Source of the DNA: JAJDFU01 sp964640855
Lineage (GTDB): Bacteria > Bacteroidota > Bacteroidia > Chitinophagales > Saprospiraceae
Direction of reading: 5' to 3'
Assembly (NCBI GenBank): GCA_964640855.1
Contig: CAZXIX010000010.1
Location: 4,891-68,890 of the forward strand
DNA length: 64,000 bases
Below, one piece after another: positions 18,318 to 27,517 of the stretch. Within the stretch, counting starts at the first letter, position 1. The number at the start of each line of letters is the position of its first letter. The notes beneath the pieces are model-generated. The model was not told where the DNA came from. It saw only the letters and a list, made by a program, of their open reading frames with translations, and did not search any database. A program made the translations under genes and the position numbers.

Positions 18318-20486
18318 ATGAGGTCACTAGCTATACTCTTCGGTTTTCTGATTCTTCTCTTCTCTTGCGACGAAAGTCCCAGGCAGGACGCTCCAATCGA
18401 AGAAGGACTCCAGGTTGACTTTCGGTATCAACCCCGGAATTGGCAAACCTGCTTCGGGCTTAAAGATGACCTCTATAAGAGCGTAGTGGCCGACAACGGC
18501 GGCGTTTGGTATGAATTTGTTTATGGCAACAATCACATCGGGTTTCCTTACCCCAATTACTGCTGGGAGCGGAATAAAGGCTTCAGAACCGCAATCCTGC
18601 CCCAATTGGCCGATCGAGCTTTTCCAGACAGCACCGAACAGAGATTGGCCACTCCGGAACTACCGGTGGTCATGAATAGATCGAACTATGGAAAAATAGT
18701 CTTGACACAAACCACCCTGGCCTCTTACCAGGATCAAGCCACCCCCCTGGACTCAAGATTTGATATCGTTCACGTTGAATTGAAAAACTTGGGCCGGGAG
18801 CTGGAAAATGCTCAGATCAGGATAGAAGTAAATACCACCTACCAGATGCGCCTGGATGAAAGTAAAACCAGGGCGTACCTCGTGCTCAATGGTGAGGATG
18901 ACAAATTGCTGATCCGGTTTCCCAGACCAGTGGAACGCTTTGCAGGCCACATATCCAAAATGAAGTATTCCTATTATTTTGACTTCAGTTCTGTCGAACT
19001 TGAACCCGGAGGTACGGATGAAATGCTTTTCGCCCTCCCGAGAAGCAAGGAGCTCTCGGAAGACTTCTATTCTTCCCTAACCCTTGAATCCGAACTCGCC
19101 AAAGCCAAAGCCTACTGGCGCACACTCGACCTGCCCTATAACAAGATCGAAGTGCCTGATTCGGGCATTCAAAACTTGTTGAACTCTGCGGTTCGAAATA
19201 TTTATCAGGCGAGGGAAATAAAAGAGGGGATTCCTGCCTTTCAGGTGGGGCCTACATTTTATCGGGGAACCTGGGCGGTGGACGGGCCCTTCTTCATGGA
19301 GGCGATGACCTACCTGGGACAAGCGGATGAAGTCAGACAGGCCATAGAAGGCATTTTCGTAGTAGGAGAAACCCAGGGTGATACCGGTGAAAGCTTTTCG
19401 AAGCAAGCCGGTCTGCGATTATGGATGATATGGCGACATGCTCAACTAACCGGAGATTATGACTGGCTGGAGAAGATGTGGCCCTTTGTATCCAGGGAAG
19501 TAGAAAACATCAAACGGTACAGGAGTAATTCCTATAAGGACGGAAATCCGCTGACGGACGGAATGATGCCCGAAGGAAATTCGGATGGAGGAATAGGGGG
19601 CATTTATGCGGAGTACACGAATAACTATTGGGTGTTGAGCGGTCTGCTGCGAGCTATTGAGGTGGCGGAAAGGTTGGACAGACAAGAAGAATTAACGGAT
19701 TGGAGGAGATTTTTTGATGATTACTTTCAAACATTTAACAAAGCCCGGGAGCGCGACAAATTGCAAGACCCATATGGCAATGTATATGTACCGACCTTTA
19801 TGGGCCACCATACCTTAAACCCTACTTCCGGGCAATGGGCCTTCATGCATTCTGTTTTCCCCGGCAAGCTTTACTCCCAGGAAGATCAGCTTGTGCAAGG
19901 CACGATGGATATGCTTGATTCTTCATTGGTTGAGGGTTTGATCTTGGGAACCGGATGGCTACCTAAAGGTCTGTGGACCTACGCTGCATCCTTTCATGGG
20001 CACGCTCACTTATGGTTGGGAAATGGTGATCGCGTTCCTCAAATCCTTTATGATTTTGCCAATCATGCTTCTCCTCTGTTGTGTTGGTCTGAAGAACAAC
20101 ATCCGGTGGATTTCGAAGGAGACTATCTGGCACATGGCGACATGCCGCACAACTGGGCGAGCGTTGATTTCATTAGGCTGATCAGGCACAGCCTGGCACT
20201 CGAAAGGGGTAATGAACTGCATCTGTTTGAGGGATTACCGGCTGATTGGTTAGCCCCCGGAATGAAAACAGGATTCAATGCGGTTAGCACCACTTTCGGG
20301 AATCTTTCTTTTGAATTGTTGGTCAACCAGGAGGGAAATAGCGCCCTGCTGGAACTCATACTCGAGCCACATGACAATCAAAAACCGGATAAAATTGTCA
20401 TACACCAGCGGGCCTTCAATGACAATGAAAAGGATATCTCCATCAATTGGGAAGAGAGCATTAGAATAAATATTGAACTGAAGTAG
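18318..20486 (+). CDS. Six-hairpin glycosidase-like lipoprotein
   Basis: 722 residues, lipobox LLFSC (Cys17). An N-terminal beta-sandwich (about residues 30-240) precedes an alpha-helical region resembling the (alpha/alpha)6 six-hairpin barrel of clans such as GH63/GH78/GH95: FYRGTWAVDGPFFMEA, LRLWMIWRHAQLTGDYDWL, DGMMPEGNSDGGIGG, GHHTLNPTSGQW and a C-terminal beta domain. Acidic residues in the TWAVDGPFF and MPEGNSDGG loops are candidate catalytic groups. No GH family can be named from sight. It follows the sulfatase by 8 bases and is last in the unit begun at 13670, so it probably trims the same glycan at the cell surface or in the periplasm. Confidence 0.7.
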   Translation: MRSLAILFGFLILLFSCDESPRQDAPIEEGLQVDFRYQPRNWQTCFGLKDDLYKSVVADNGGVWYEFVYGNNHIGFPYPNYCWERNKGFRTAILPQLADRAFPDSTEQRLATPELPVVMNRSNYGKIVLTQTTLASYQDQATPLDSRFDIVHVELKNLGRELENAQIRIEVNTTYQMRLDESKTRAYLVLNGEDDKLLIRFPRPVERFAGHISKMKYSYYFDFSSVELEPGGTDEMLFALPRSKELSEDFYSSLTLESELAKAKAYWRTLDLPYNKIEVPDSGIQNLLNSAVRNIYQAREIKEGIPAFQVGPTFYRGTWAVDGPFFMEAMTYLGQADEVRQAIEGIFVVGETQGDTGESFSKQAGLRLWMIWRHAQLTGDYDWLEKMWPFVSREVENIKRYRSNSYKDGNPLTDGMMPEGNSDGGIGGIYAEYTNNYWVLSGLLRAIEVAERLDRQEELTDWRRFFDDYFQTFNKARERDKLQDPYGNVYVPTFMGHHTLNPTSGQWAFMHSVFPGKLYSQEDQLVQGTMDMLDSSLVEGLILGTGWLPKGLWTYAASFHGHAHLWLGNGDRVPQILYDFANHASPLLCWSEEQHPVDFEGDYLAHGDMPHNWASVDFIRLIRHSLALERGNELHLFEGLPADWLAPGMKTGFNAVSTTFGNLSFELLVNQEGNSALLELILEPHDNQKPDKIVIHQRAFNDNEKDISINWEESIRINIELK

Positions 20487-20727
20487 ATAATCTGTGTGAA
20501 GCAGTTTGTAGCTGTTATTTAAATATCCTGCCTCTTTCCGGGTAACTCGACTGCTGCGTGCCAAAAACTATTCTTTAAATGATGTCAACTTATGCTTAGA
20601 TTCTTAGATTGGGCAAAGCTCGTTTGCACCAGGCTCGCGGCAAAGCATCAGCAAGAAGAATGACATCGGATTGAGCTCGGCGCTAACCCCGGAGACTGGG
20701 GTGCCCGGGTTTTGAAATAAAAAATGT

Positions 20728-22191
20728 ATGAATAAGCTACATATACTACTGCTCATCATCTGTGGATCAGGTCTTGGATGTTCAGAAATGGAAAGACCTA
20801 TGGAAGAGATGCCATTTCAATGGGTTGAGACCCACACCAACAGCGAACTTTTGGAGGAGTTTGGGGGGAAGGAGGTAACGGGCGAAACCGTAGCGATCAC
20901 GGGTATAGTCGTAAGCAGCGATGAAACAAAAAACATCGAGAATGAGCTGTATATAGCCGATGAAACGGGGGCTCTGGTGGTCGATGTCTCAGGAGAAAAC
21001 CTATTCGAAGCTTTTCCTGTGGGAAGCGAAGTCCTGGTCAAGTGTTTTGGATTGGTAGTCCATGTAGAAGAACGAAGATTGACTCTCCCCGGAGGAGAGC
21101 CCATAGTATTCGACGGCGGTACCGATGAGGAGATAATTCTGACCGGCAGGACGGAATCTGTAGTACCCGAAACGGTAGATCCAGCCGATCTTGACGAGGA
21201 CAATCTGAACACACGGATCACTCTGGAAGGATTTGAGTTTCCTGAAAGTGCTGTTGGCCAAACGATCGTTCAAAATAGCCGGGAAACGAATTGGGTGCTT
21301 TCCAGTGCGGATGGTGATTCCATTACCTTGCGTTTTAGTGGCGATGCCACGTTTGGCGAAGAGATCATTCCCCCGGGAGCAGGACCTATGCAAGGGATTT
21401 ATGTCAGGGAGAATAGCGAGAATGTCCTAAAAGTCGTCAATTTCGAAGATTTGAAATTCGGTGCTCCCAGAAGGCTTCCTTTTGTAAAAAGAGAGTTTCA
21501 ATTCGAAGGCAATACCCTTCCTTATCAAATAATGTTTCCTCAGAATTACGACCGGTCAGAAGCCTATCCTCTGGTGGTTTTTCTACACGGCGCTGGCGAG
21601 AGGGGCACCAACAACACCAGCCAAATGGCTTTTGGTCCCAGTACTTTCGGGAAGTATCAAGCCAGGGTAGATTACCCCTCGATCGTCGTATTTCCTCAAT
21701 GCCCACTGGATGTCATGTGGTCTCGTAGAATCAAGTTTACCGACGCTAACGGAGACCTGATTTTTGAGTTTCCGGTAGAAGACGAGCCCAACTACGCCAT
21801 GGAGATGGTTATCGAGTTGGTAAGGACGCTCCTGGCTGAGGAGGGAGTAGATGAGAAGCGCATTTATATTACGGGATTGTCGATGGGTGGCATTGGTACC
21901 TTCGAGTTTTTCTACTATGCTCCCGATCTTCCCGCCGCCGGAAGCTCCATGGCAGGGGGTCACGATCCGGAATTGGCATCGTCTTATGCCCCCGGATTGT
22001 CTTTCAGATTATACCATGGCTCCGATGATGGAGTAGTGCCAGCCCGATACTCGAAAGAATTATTTGATGAACTGATCGAACTGGGGGTTGATGCCAGCTA
22101 TACCGAGGCAGAGGGTAGGGGCCACGAATGGAGATATGTGCTGAACGATCCGGAGTACCGGGAGTGGTTGTTTAGCCAAAGTAAGGATTGA
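20728..22191 (+). CDS. DUF5689-esterase fusion lipoprotein
   Basis: 487 residues, lipobox GSGLGC (Cys18). Residues about 35-240 look like a DUF5689 OB-like domain (VAITGIVVSSDETKNIENELYI-type pattern, GMYVRENSE-like GIYVRENSENVLKVV). The C-terminal half is an alpha/beta hydrolase with LVVFLHGAGERG, nucleophile Ser385 in GLSMGGIGTF, an acid at Asp433 or Asp434 (GSDDGVVPA) and His466 (GRGHEW), as in PHB-depolymerase/feruloyl esterase-like proteins. It probably removes acyl groups from an external glycan or other ester. It stands 241 bases behind the glycosidase-like gene, with a GC-rich palindromic stretch (CCCCGGAGACTGGGGTGCCC) in the gap, and is convergent with the GH144-like pair. Confidence 0.75.
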   Translation: MNKLHILLLIICGSGLGCSEMERPMEEMPFQWVETHTNSELLEEFGGKEVTGETVAITGIVVSSDETKNIENELYIADETGALVVDVSGENLFEAFPVGSEVLVKCFGLVVHVEERRLTLPGGEPIVFDGGTDEEIILTGRTESVVPETVDPADLDEDNLNTRITLEGFEFPESAVGQTIVQNSRETNWVLSSADGDSITLRFSGDATFGEEIIPPGAGPMQGIYVRENSENVLKVVNFEDLKFGAPRRLPFVKREFQFEGNTLPYQIMFPQNYDRSEAYPLVVFLHGAGERGTNNTSQMAFGPSTFGKYQARVDYPSIVVFPQCPLDVMWSRRIKFTDANGDLIFEFPVEDEPNYAMEMVIELVRTLLAEEGVDEKRIYITGLSMGGIGTFEFFYYAPDLPAAGSSMAGGHDPELASSYAPGLSFRLYHGSDDGVVPARYSKELFDELIELGVDASYTEAEGRGHEWRYVLNDPEYREWLFSQSKD

Positions 22192-22240
22192 GACCTTCCA
22201 ACGAAAAGAATTGAAATAGAGGTACGCAGGAATAAGCTCA

Positions 22241-23611
22241 CTAATCCTTAGCGACTTTAAACCCCAACATTGCTAAACCTTTTTGCACTTCGGGCGCAGA
22301 CATGAACAGATCCCAAATGAGACGGGTCCGATGGTTTTCGATCATCACAGGTATGGGACCCTGATCGATGGCCAGGTAGCGCGGCAAATACCAGTCGTGC
22401 TCCGGGCTAAAGGCATCATAGGGACCGTATTCTCCCACTAAGCTATCCGCTTCCAAATAGAGATACTTCAAGAAATCCATACTCTCCTCAGGCGTGTAAG
22501 GAAAACTGGACAAAGCCGCAGTGGGTGAAATCACGCCCAGGTCCATGCCGGGACGGTGCCCGGCGTATCCTCTCATGGAATAACTGGATGTCAATCCCCA
22601 GACCTTCTCACTATATCCCTCAAAGTTTTCCGGGTTTTCTTTGCAATAAGCATGATGGATCAGAGCGTGATTTTTATTTAATTTCCAATAGTCGGCATAG
22701 GTATCCGTCAGGTTTGTAGGATCGAGCCCCAGATAGGAGTAATGGGCCCAGAACAAGGGTCCCACGGGAGCCGAATTTCCCGGATAATGATCCAGCACTG
22801 TCTCATAACCCAGGTAAGTCGTATCCTTGGTTATTTCTCCCCCTCTTGCCCAGCCCTCGTGATAGACTTCGGGATCAATCGGATAGGTGGGTGAAGAAGC
22901 AGCCAAAACATACATTATCAGGCATTCATTGTAGCCTTTGACCCCAAAGTTCATATCCCAGCCGTAATTTGGAGACCAGTGCCAATAGAGAATATTTTCT
23001 CCTCCCTGGGTGTGCCAATTCCATTCCACGGATTCCCAAATGGCATTGATACGATCCCGAATGGAAGCTTCAGCCGGCTCATCTTTATCAAAATATTGCC
23101 GGGCCGTAAGGAGACCCTGGATCAGAAAAGCGGTCTCTACCAGATCGCCGCCGTCGTCCTTTTTACTAAAGGGTTTGGTTTTGCCGGTATCTCCGTACCA
23201 CCAGTGTGGATAAACTCCATGAAATCGATCAGCGCTTTCCAGGAAGTTGAGGATCTTATCAAACCGTTCAATGGCTTCTCCCCGGGTAATAAAACCTCTT
23301 TCCACGCCCACAATAATTGCCATTAACCCGAACCCGGAACCGCCTGAAGTGACTACACTTTTATCATCCTGGGGATAAATATTGTCCATATGGGTGCGTT
23401 CCGGCGCCAGACCGGAAACGGGCTCGGCATTTTCCCAGAAATACTGAAAGGTCTGATACTGCACCAGCGTAAGCAATGAATCTTCAGAGATACCTTCATA
23501 CCTGGAACCAAGAGCGCTATTAGATTCATCATTACTTTCTCCGCCCGGACCGCAACCCAACAAAAGGGATAAGGGCAGAATAAGAAACAGTAGCTTGCTT
23601 TGCATTTTCAA
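22241..23611 (-). CDS. GH144/glucoamylase-family (PF10091-like) lipoprotein, copy A
   Basis: 456 residues, lipobox LLLGC (Cys20). The conserved core of the family is complete: YFWENAEPVSGLAPER, GGSGFGLMAIIVGVERGFI, HWWYGDTGKT, DDGGDLVETAFLIQGLL, YWHWSPNYGWDMNFGVKGYNE and SSFPYTPEESM. Characterised GH144 members (for instance from Chitinophaga) are endo-beta-1,2-glucanases, an (alpha/alpha)6 fold, although the Pfam name is glucoamylase. The gene starts one base after the stop of copy B, so both are made from one transcript. A beta-glucan such as beta-1,2-glucan is a reasonable substrate guess, not proven by sequence alone. Confidence 0.85.
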   Translation of the reverse strand: MKMQSKLLFLILPLSLLLGCGPGGESNDESNSALGSRYEGISEDSLLTLVQYQTFQYFWENAEPVSGLAPERTHMDNIYPQDDKSVVTSGGSGFGLMAIIVGVERGFITRGEAIERFDKILNFLESADRFHGVYPHWWYGDTGKTKPFSKKDDGGDLVETAFLIQGLLTARQYFDKDEPAEASIRDRINAIWESVEWNWHTQGGENILYWHWSPNYGWDMNFGVKGYNECLIMYVLAASSPTYPIDPEVYHEGWARGGEITKDTTYLGYETVLDHYPGNSAPVGPLFWAHYSYLGLDPTNLTDTYADYWKLNKNHALIHHAYCKENPENFEGYSEKVWGLTSSYSMRGYAGHRPGMDLGVISPTAALSSFPYTPEESMDFLKYLYLEADSLVGEYGPYDAFSPEHDWYLPRYLAIDQGPIPVMIENHRTRLIWDLFMSAPEVQKGLAMLGFKVAKD

Positions 23612-25588
23612 TCAGTATTTAAACCCTAATTTATCTAATCCTTCCTGTACTTCTGGTGCGCTCATGAAAAGATCCCATAGCAAGCCGGAACGATGGTTTT
23701 CGATCATACAAATGATAGGCCCCTGATCTATGGCGAGATAAGAATTGGCATACCACCCGACGCTTGGGTTAAACGCATCATAAAATCCATATTCGCCCCA
23801 AAGTCTGTCACCCATGATATAGTAAAAGAATCTAAGCGCCTGCAGGGATTCTTCCGGGGTATAAGGAAATGAAGAAAGGGCTGCCGTGGGCGTAATTACC
23901 CCGAGATCGTTATCCGGACTATGAGGCGAATAACCCGAAGGGCCATCGCTGGCGGTCAATCCCCAGCAACTCTCAGAATAAAGGAGGTAATTCCTGGGAT
24001 TGGCCCTGCAGTAGGCGCGATTGATTAGGGTGTGGTTTACATTTTGCTCCCAGTAATTTGCGTATTGGTCTTCCAAATTTCTCGGGTCCAGTCCCAGGAA
24101 GGAGTAGTGAGAGAAGAAGAGAGGGCCGCCCCTGTCGTCTCTCAACGGCAAAGTATATCCAAAATGAGACGATCCGGAGGTATTAACCATCCCTCCGTTT
24201 CTGGCCCAGCCTTGCTCATAAACCGATGGTTCTATGGAATGAGTACTTGACGAGGCTGCTAAAATGTAAACGATAAGGGACTCGTTCCACCCACGGATCT
24301 GAAGGTCTTTTTCCCAGCCAAAATTCGGCGACCAATGCCAGTATAGCACATCTTGTCCCCCTTGTGTGAACCAATCCCACTCTACTTCGCTGATCAGCCG
24401 GTTTATTCTGCCCATGATAGTTTGCTCATCCGGGGAGGTAGGGGCCAGGTATTGTCGGACGGTAAGCAGTGCCTGGACCATAAATGCAGTTTCCACCAGA
24501 TCTGCACCGTCGTCATTGGCGCTGAAGGGTATGGTCTCACCCGTGGTCCCATGGAGCCAGTGCGACCAGGCCCCATGAAACCGCTGGGCCTTATTTTCCA
24601 AAAAACGGGTTATCGTTTCCAGTCGTTCGACGCCCTCTTCTCTGGAGATGAAGCCCCTTTCCATGCCAACCAGGATAGACATGATTCCGAAACCGGAACC
24701 ACCGATCGTCACCAGCTCGCCCGATGTATTTCGTTCGCGGGCCAGCCCACTAACGGGGTGCCCGAAGTCCCAGAAATACCTAAAGGTTTGCCGTTGCACC
24801 TGGATCAGGATCTCTTCGTCGGGGATTTCAGGAAACTTGAAGGTGGAATCGACCCGGGTGAAAAATTCCACGTTGTACCCATCGAAAGGAGCGCCGGTTT
24901 CGGTGGTTAGCTCGTCAGTAATTTCCAGCTCGTATTGGGTCAGATGGGTTAATGGATTTCGAAACGTAAGGCGAAACAGCGAGCGATTGGGGCTGCCNNN
25001 NNNNNNNGGGCTGCCGGTTTCAGCCACAAACCCGCCGAAACCATTTAATTTAAGGTTCGCCAGTAGCAGATCCACATTTACTTCCTCTGAGAATTCGAGT
25101 TCCAACTCCAGTGAAATGGCTACGTCTTGAAATAAATTCTGGCCCAACCGATCCTGTCCGTTGACTTTCATTGACAGCAGGGAAAGGTCAGCCGGGGTGG
25201 TCTGGAAACGAAAGGAGAGGTCGGAAACCACCCCTCCTCCGAGACCTTCGATCTGATCTAAACGAAGTTCGTAGGACTCATTGAATTTTAAGCCACCGAT
25301 CGGACTAATAACCATTGTTCTATTATCATTCGTGAGGGCGAGACTGACATTTGCCGGGGTGCCGGATCCGTCCAGCAGACGGACATTATTCGCTGCATTC
25401 GGAACGACCGGCGAAGAGAATCGTAAGGTAATCAGCCGGTCGATAGGGACCTCATCAACCGTACTGGTGCTACTTAATGGAATATCTCCGGCAAAAGCGC
25501 CGACCAATGCCAGGTCTGATTCGTCATCCGTGCAAGAGCAGGCCGCAAGAAGGCATAGCGTCAGAGAGCGTATCACCCAAGTTTTCAT
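23612..25588 (-). CDS. GH144/glucoamylase-family lipoprotein with Ig-like N-terminus, copy B
   Basis: 658 residues as read, lipobox LLAACSC. Residues about 25-260 contain two Ig-like repeats of the bacterial Big_5/SbsA kind (ITLRFSSPVVPNAANNV, ELELEFSEEVNVDLL), then the same catalytic core as copy A: YFWDFGHPVSGLARER, GGSGFGIMSILVGMERGFI, DDGADLVETAFMVQALL, YWHWSPNFGWEKDLQIRGWNE. An assembly gap of 10 N (24998-25007) sits in the second Ig-like repeat; both sides of it carry the same 8 bases, and joining them keeps the frame. The paralogue pair suggests duplication with one copy gaining a spacer that extends it from the cell surface. Confidence 0.82.
   Translation of the reverse strand: MKTWVIRSLTLCLLAACSCTDDESDLALVGAFAGDIPLSSTSTVDEVPIDRLITLRFSSPVVPNAANNVRLLDGSGTPANVSLALTNDNRTMVISPIGGLKFNESYELRLDQIEGLGGGVVSDLSFRFQTTPADLSLLSMKVNGQDRLGQNLFQDVAISLELELEFSEEVNVDLLLANLKLNGFGGFVAETGSXXXXGSPNRSLFRLTFRNPLTHLTQYELEITDELTTETGAPFDGYNVEFFTRVDSTFKFPEIPDEEILIQVQRQTFRYFWDFGHPVSGLARERNTSGELVTIGGSGFGIMSILVGMERGFISREEGVERLETITRFLENKAQRFHGAWSHWLHGTTGETIPFSANDDGADLVETAFMVQALLTVRQYLAPTSPDEQTIMGRINRLISEVEWDWFTQGGQDVLYWHWSPNFGWEKDLQIRGWNESLIVYILAASSSTHSIEPSVYEQGWARNGGMVNTSGSSHFGYTLPLRDDRGGPLFFSHYSFLGLDPRNLEDQYANYWEQNVNHTLINRAYCRANPRNYLLYSESCWGLTASDGPSGYSPHSPDNDLGVITPTAALSSFPYTPEESLQALRFFYYIMGDRLWGEYGFYDAFNPSVGWYANSYLAIDQGPIICMIENHRSGLLWDLFMSAPEVQEGLDKLGFKY
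24998..25007. other. Assembly gap (10 N) with overlapping flanks
   Basis: Ten N are flanked by GGGCTGCC on both sides (24990-24997 and 25008-25015). Removing the N run and one copy takes out 18 bases, a multiple of three, and gives an uninterrupted reading in the Ig-like domain. The true gap size is therefore probably negative (contigs overlap by 8). Confidence 0.7.
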
Positions 25589-25666
25589 GATGCTAGTACT
25601 ATTTCGAGGATGACCTGCTTTGGCCAGTAGGCAGGTGTGCCCTTTTTAAATGTCCATTTATCATTG

Positions 25667-25708
25667 AACCCCTGTATTGGTTTAGTTTCTATATCCACAG
25701 GGGGTTTT
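25667..25708. other. Stem-loop between SnoaL-like and GH144-like genes
   Basis: AACCCCTGT (25667-25675) pairs with ACAGGGGGTT (25697-25706) with one bulged G, with a 21-base loop. On the plus strand it is followed by a T run; on the minus strand, where the flanking genes lie, there is no T run, so it may be an mRNA processing or attenuation structure rather than a terminator. Confidence 0.35.
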
Positions 25709-25767
25709 GCTTAGACACACACCTATTTTACCGGGAAAATTGCTGAGCAGAAAATAGCGATGTGGTT

Positions 25768-26220
25768 TTATTGATTATCATTCCAGATATCATGTGTCGT
25801 TTTCCATTCGCCACCGGGTTGCTTTTGGAGAATATTCAGGTATTTGGAAACCGAGACCAGGGTGCTATCTCCATTTTTTGGGATGAGCGTTACTTCAGCG
25901 GTGCCTCTTCCGAAAGCCAGGTCACCGGAGACCTCAACTTCATCATAGTAACTATTTAAACGGGTTTCGTACAGATCAAAAGTGGATTGATAATAGGCTT
26001 CTACCTCCTTCGGCCCCACCCTGGGCTCAGCGCCCGGAGCCATCAGGATTGCATCTTCGGTAAAATATCCTGCTATCGCCTTGGCATCGCCCTCGTTGAA
26101 TGCCTGTGCTCTCGCTTTGCTCATGGCCTCTATGGCCTCAATGTCTGAAGAAGCGTCTTTTTCCATCTGACATGAGCTCAAGAGTAGTACGATTAGTGTG
26201 GGAATAAAAATGCTTTTCAT
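25768..26220 (-). CDS. SnoaL/DUF4440-like lipoprotein
   Basis: 150 residues, lipobox LLLSSC (Cys17). The remainder is an NTF2-like cone: IEAMSKARAQAFNEGDAKAIAGYFTEDAILMAPG, RVGPKEVEAYYQ, then strands ending GGEWKTTHDIWNDN. Proteins of this fold bind small ligands or act as isomerases/hydrolases; many DUF4440 lipoproteins have no assigned role. It lies between the SusCD operon terminator and the GH144-like pair on the same strand, so it may be the first gene of a second transcript including them, with a 179-base gap that contains a stem-loop. Confidence 0.8.
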   Translation of the reverse strand: MKSIFIPTLIVLLLSSCQMEKDASSDIEAIEAMSKARAQAFNEGDAKAIAGYFTEDAILMAPGAEPRVGPKEVEAYYQSTFDLYETRLNSYYDEVEVSGDLAFGRGTAEVTLIPKNGDSTLVSVSKYLNILQKQPGGEWKTTHDIWNDNQ

Positions 26221-26353
26221 GTTAACACCTACAGTTATTAACAGACCTTGCGCAGGCCATTGGATGAGTTTCCTTAGATGCCAGGGCTGAAGCCTTGATT
26301 TATCAAGACTTTGAGAATTAGCGAATGGAAAAGTCCATATCAGCTCAGAAAAA

Positions 26354-26392
26354 AAAACTGTTGGATTCTACCTTGGGGAATCCAACAGTTTT
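26354..26392 (-). terminator. Strong terminator of the SusC-SusD-LamG operon
   Basis: A perfect 15-bp stem (AAAACTGTTGGATTC at 26354-26368 with its complement at 26378-26392) and 9-base loop lie 30 bases beyond the LamG lipoprotein stop. Read on the minus strand it ends in a run of seven T. The plus-strand side also has T residues, so it may work in both directions. Confidence 0.9.
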
Positions 26393-26422
26393 GATCCGGA
26401 CAACGACTTGTAAGTCTATAAC

Positions 26423-27505
26423 TTACGATTCGTCATCAATGATCTGCTGGATCTCTTCCTGGGTCAGGACCTTATTGAAGATACGCAGTTCATCCAATTG
26501 ACTCTGGTCGGAGTTGTGATTCCAATGGGTAAAGTTCGGTGCACCGGACATGATTGACATGATTTCCACACCGTTCCAACTGGGACCCGGGAATTCGCCT
26601 TCTCTCACCACAGTTCCGTTGATATAGACTTTATTCTCTGTTCCGGATATGGTAAAAGCAAGATGCTGCCAATCTGTTGCCACTGTTGGGTCCAGATCAG
26701 CATCTTCGCCGCCATCAAACCAATTATTACCATCGCCATTGCCTGCATTGAGCTTGAACCGCTGATCGGTTCCTCCGGCTTCTCTGAAGAACTTGAACCC
26801 GTTGTTTAGTGTAGCCGGCGGAGCATCCTCGCCCTCAGGTCCCATAATGAGAATGCCTGCGCGATCCGGCACCGCATTCAACTTATACCACATGACAGCT
26901 GAAAATTCTTCGCCGATCAATCCGGCTGCCGGGAATGTTAAATACGCACCCTCTGCACCCGCATAGGCGCCTGTTCCAACTTTTGCATCGGAAGTAAACC
27001 CTGGATTCCCTACCCTTTTAGCCGGAGTCAGGGTAAGCAATTCCAGATACTCATTGTCAAAGGGCAGGTAGAATATTTCACCGTCATACTTTGGCGTGTA
27101 AGGCTCCGTTTTTTCGAAGTTGACCGAAGCGGAACCGGATTTGCCCTCCCTATCCACGGCGGTGATGGTCAGGGTATGCGGACCGTTTGTCAGGCCCTCG
27201 TATTCAATTTCCTCCACTACCCGGCGGTAATCCAGGAAGCCGGACAGGGTTGCAAAAGGATTCCCGTCCAGTTCGAGGGTAACCTGCTCCAGAAAAATGT
27301 CATCCGTCGCTTCAAACCTGACCGTAATGTCGGTTACGTCCTCTACGACCCGGATCAAAGTACCCTCTGCCGGGAAATCGATCTCCACGACCGGAACTTC
27401 TGTATCAGGACCAGCCGGAACAGGTTCAATGTCATCTATGTAGCCTTGGGAACAGCCAAAAGCTAAACTGATGGCGAAAAGCCAAATATATTTTAATGGT
27501 TTCAT
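26423..27505 (-). CDS. LamG-domain surface glycan-binding lipoprotein
   Basis: 360 residues, lipobox LAFGC (Cys18). Residues about 35-135 form an Ig-like domain (VEIDFPAEGTLIRV, DREGKSGSASVNFE); residues 145-355 a concanavalin A-like LamG domain (EIFYLPFDNEYLELL, FSAVMWYKLNA, WQHLAFTISGTENKVYINGTVV, SQLDELRIFNKVLTQEEI). As third gene behind SusC and SusD, with 12 bases between it and SusD, it fits the surface glycan-binding protein position of a polysaccharide utilisation locus. It probably holds the target polysaccharide at the outer membrane. The operon terminator follows. Confidence 0.85.
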   Translation of the reverse strand: MKPLKYIWLFAISLAFGCSQGYIDDIEPVPAGPDTEVPVVEIDFPAEGTLIRVVEDVTDITVRFEATDDIFLEQVTLELDGNPFATLSGFLDYRRVVEEIEYEGLTNGPHTLTITAVDREGKSGSASVNFEKTEPYTPKYDGEIFYLPFDNEYLELLTLTPAKRVGNPGFTSDAKVGTGAYAGAEGAYLTFPAAGLIGEEFSAVMWYKLNAVPDRAGILIMGPEGEDAPPATLNNGFKFFREAGGTDQRFKLNAGNGDGNNWFDGGEDADLDPTVATDWQHLAFTISGTENKVYINGTVVREGEFPGPSWNGVEIMSIMSGAPNFTHWNHNSDQSQLDELRIFNKVLTQEEIQQIIDDES

Positions 27506-27517
27506 GTCAGGTTGTTG

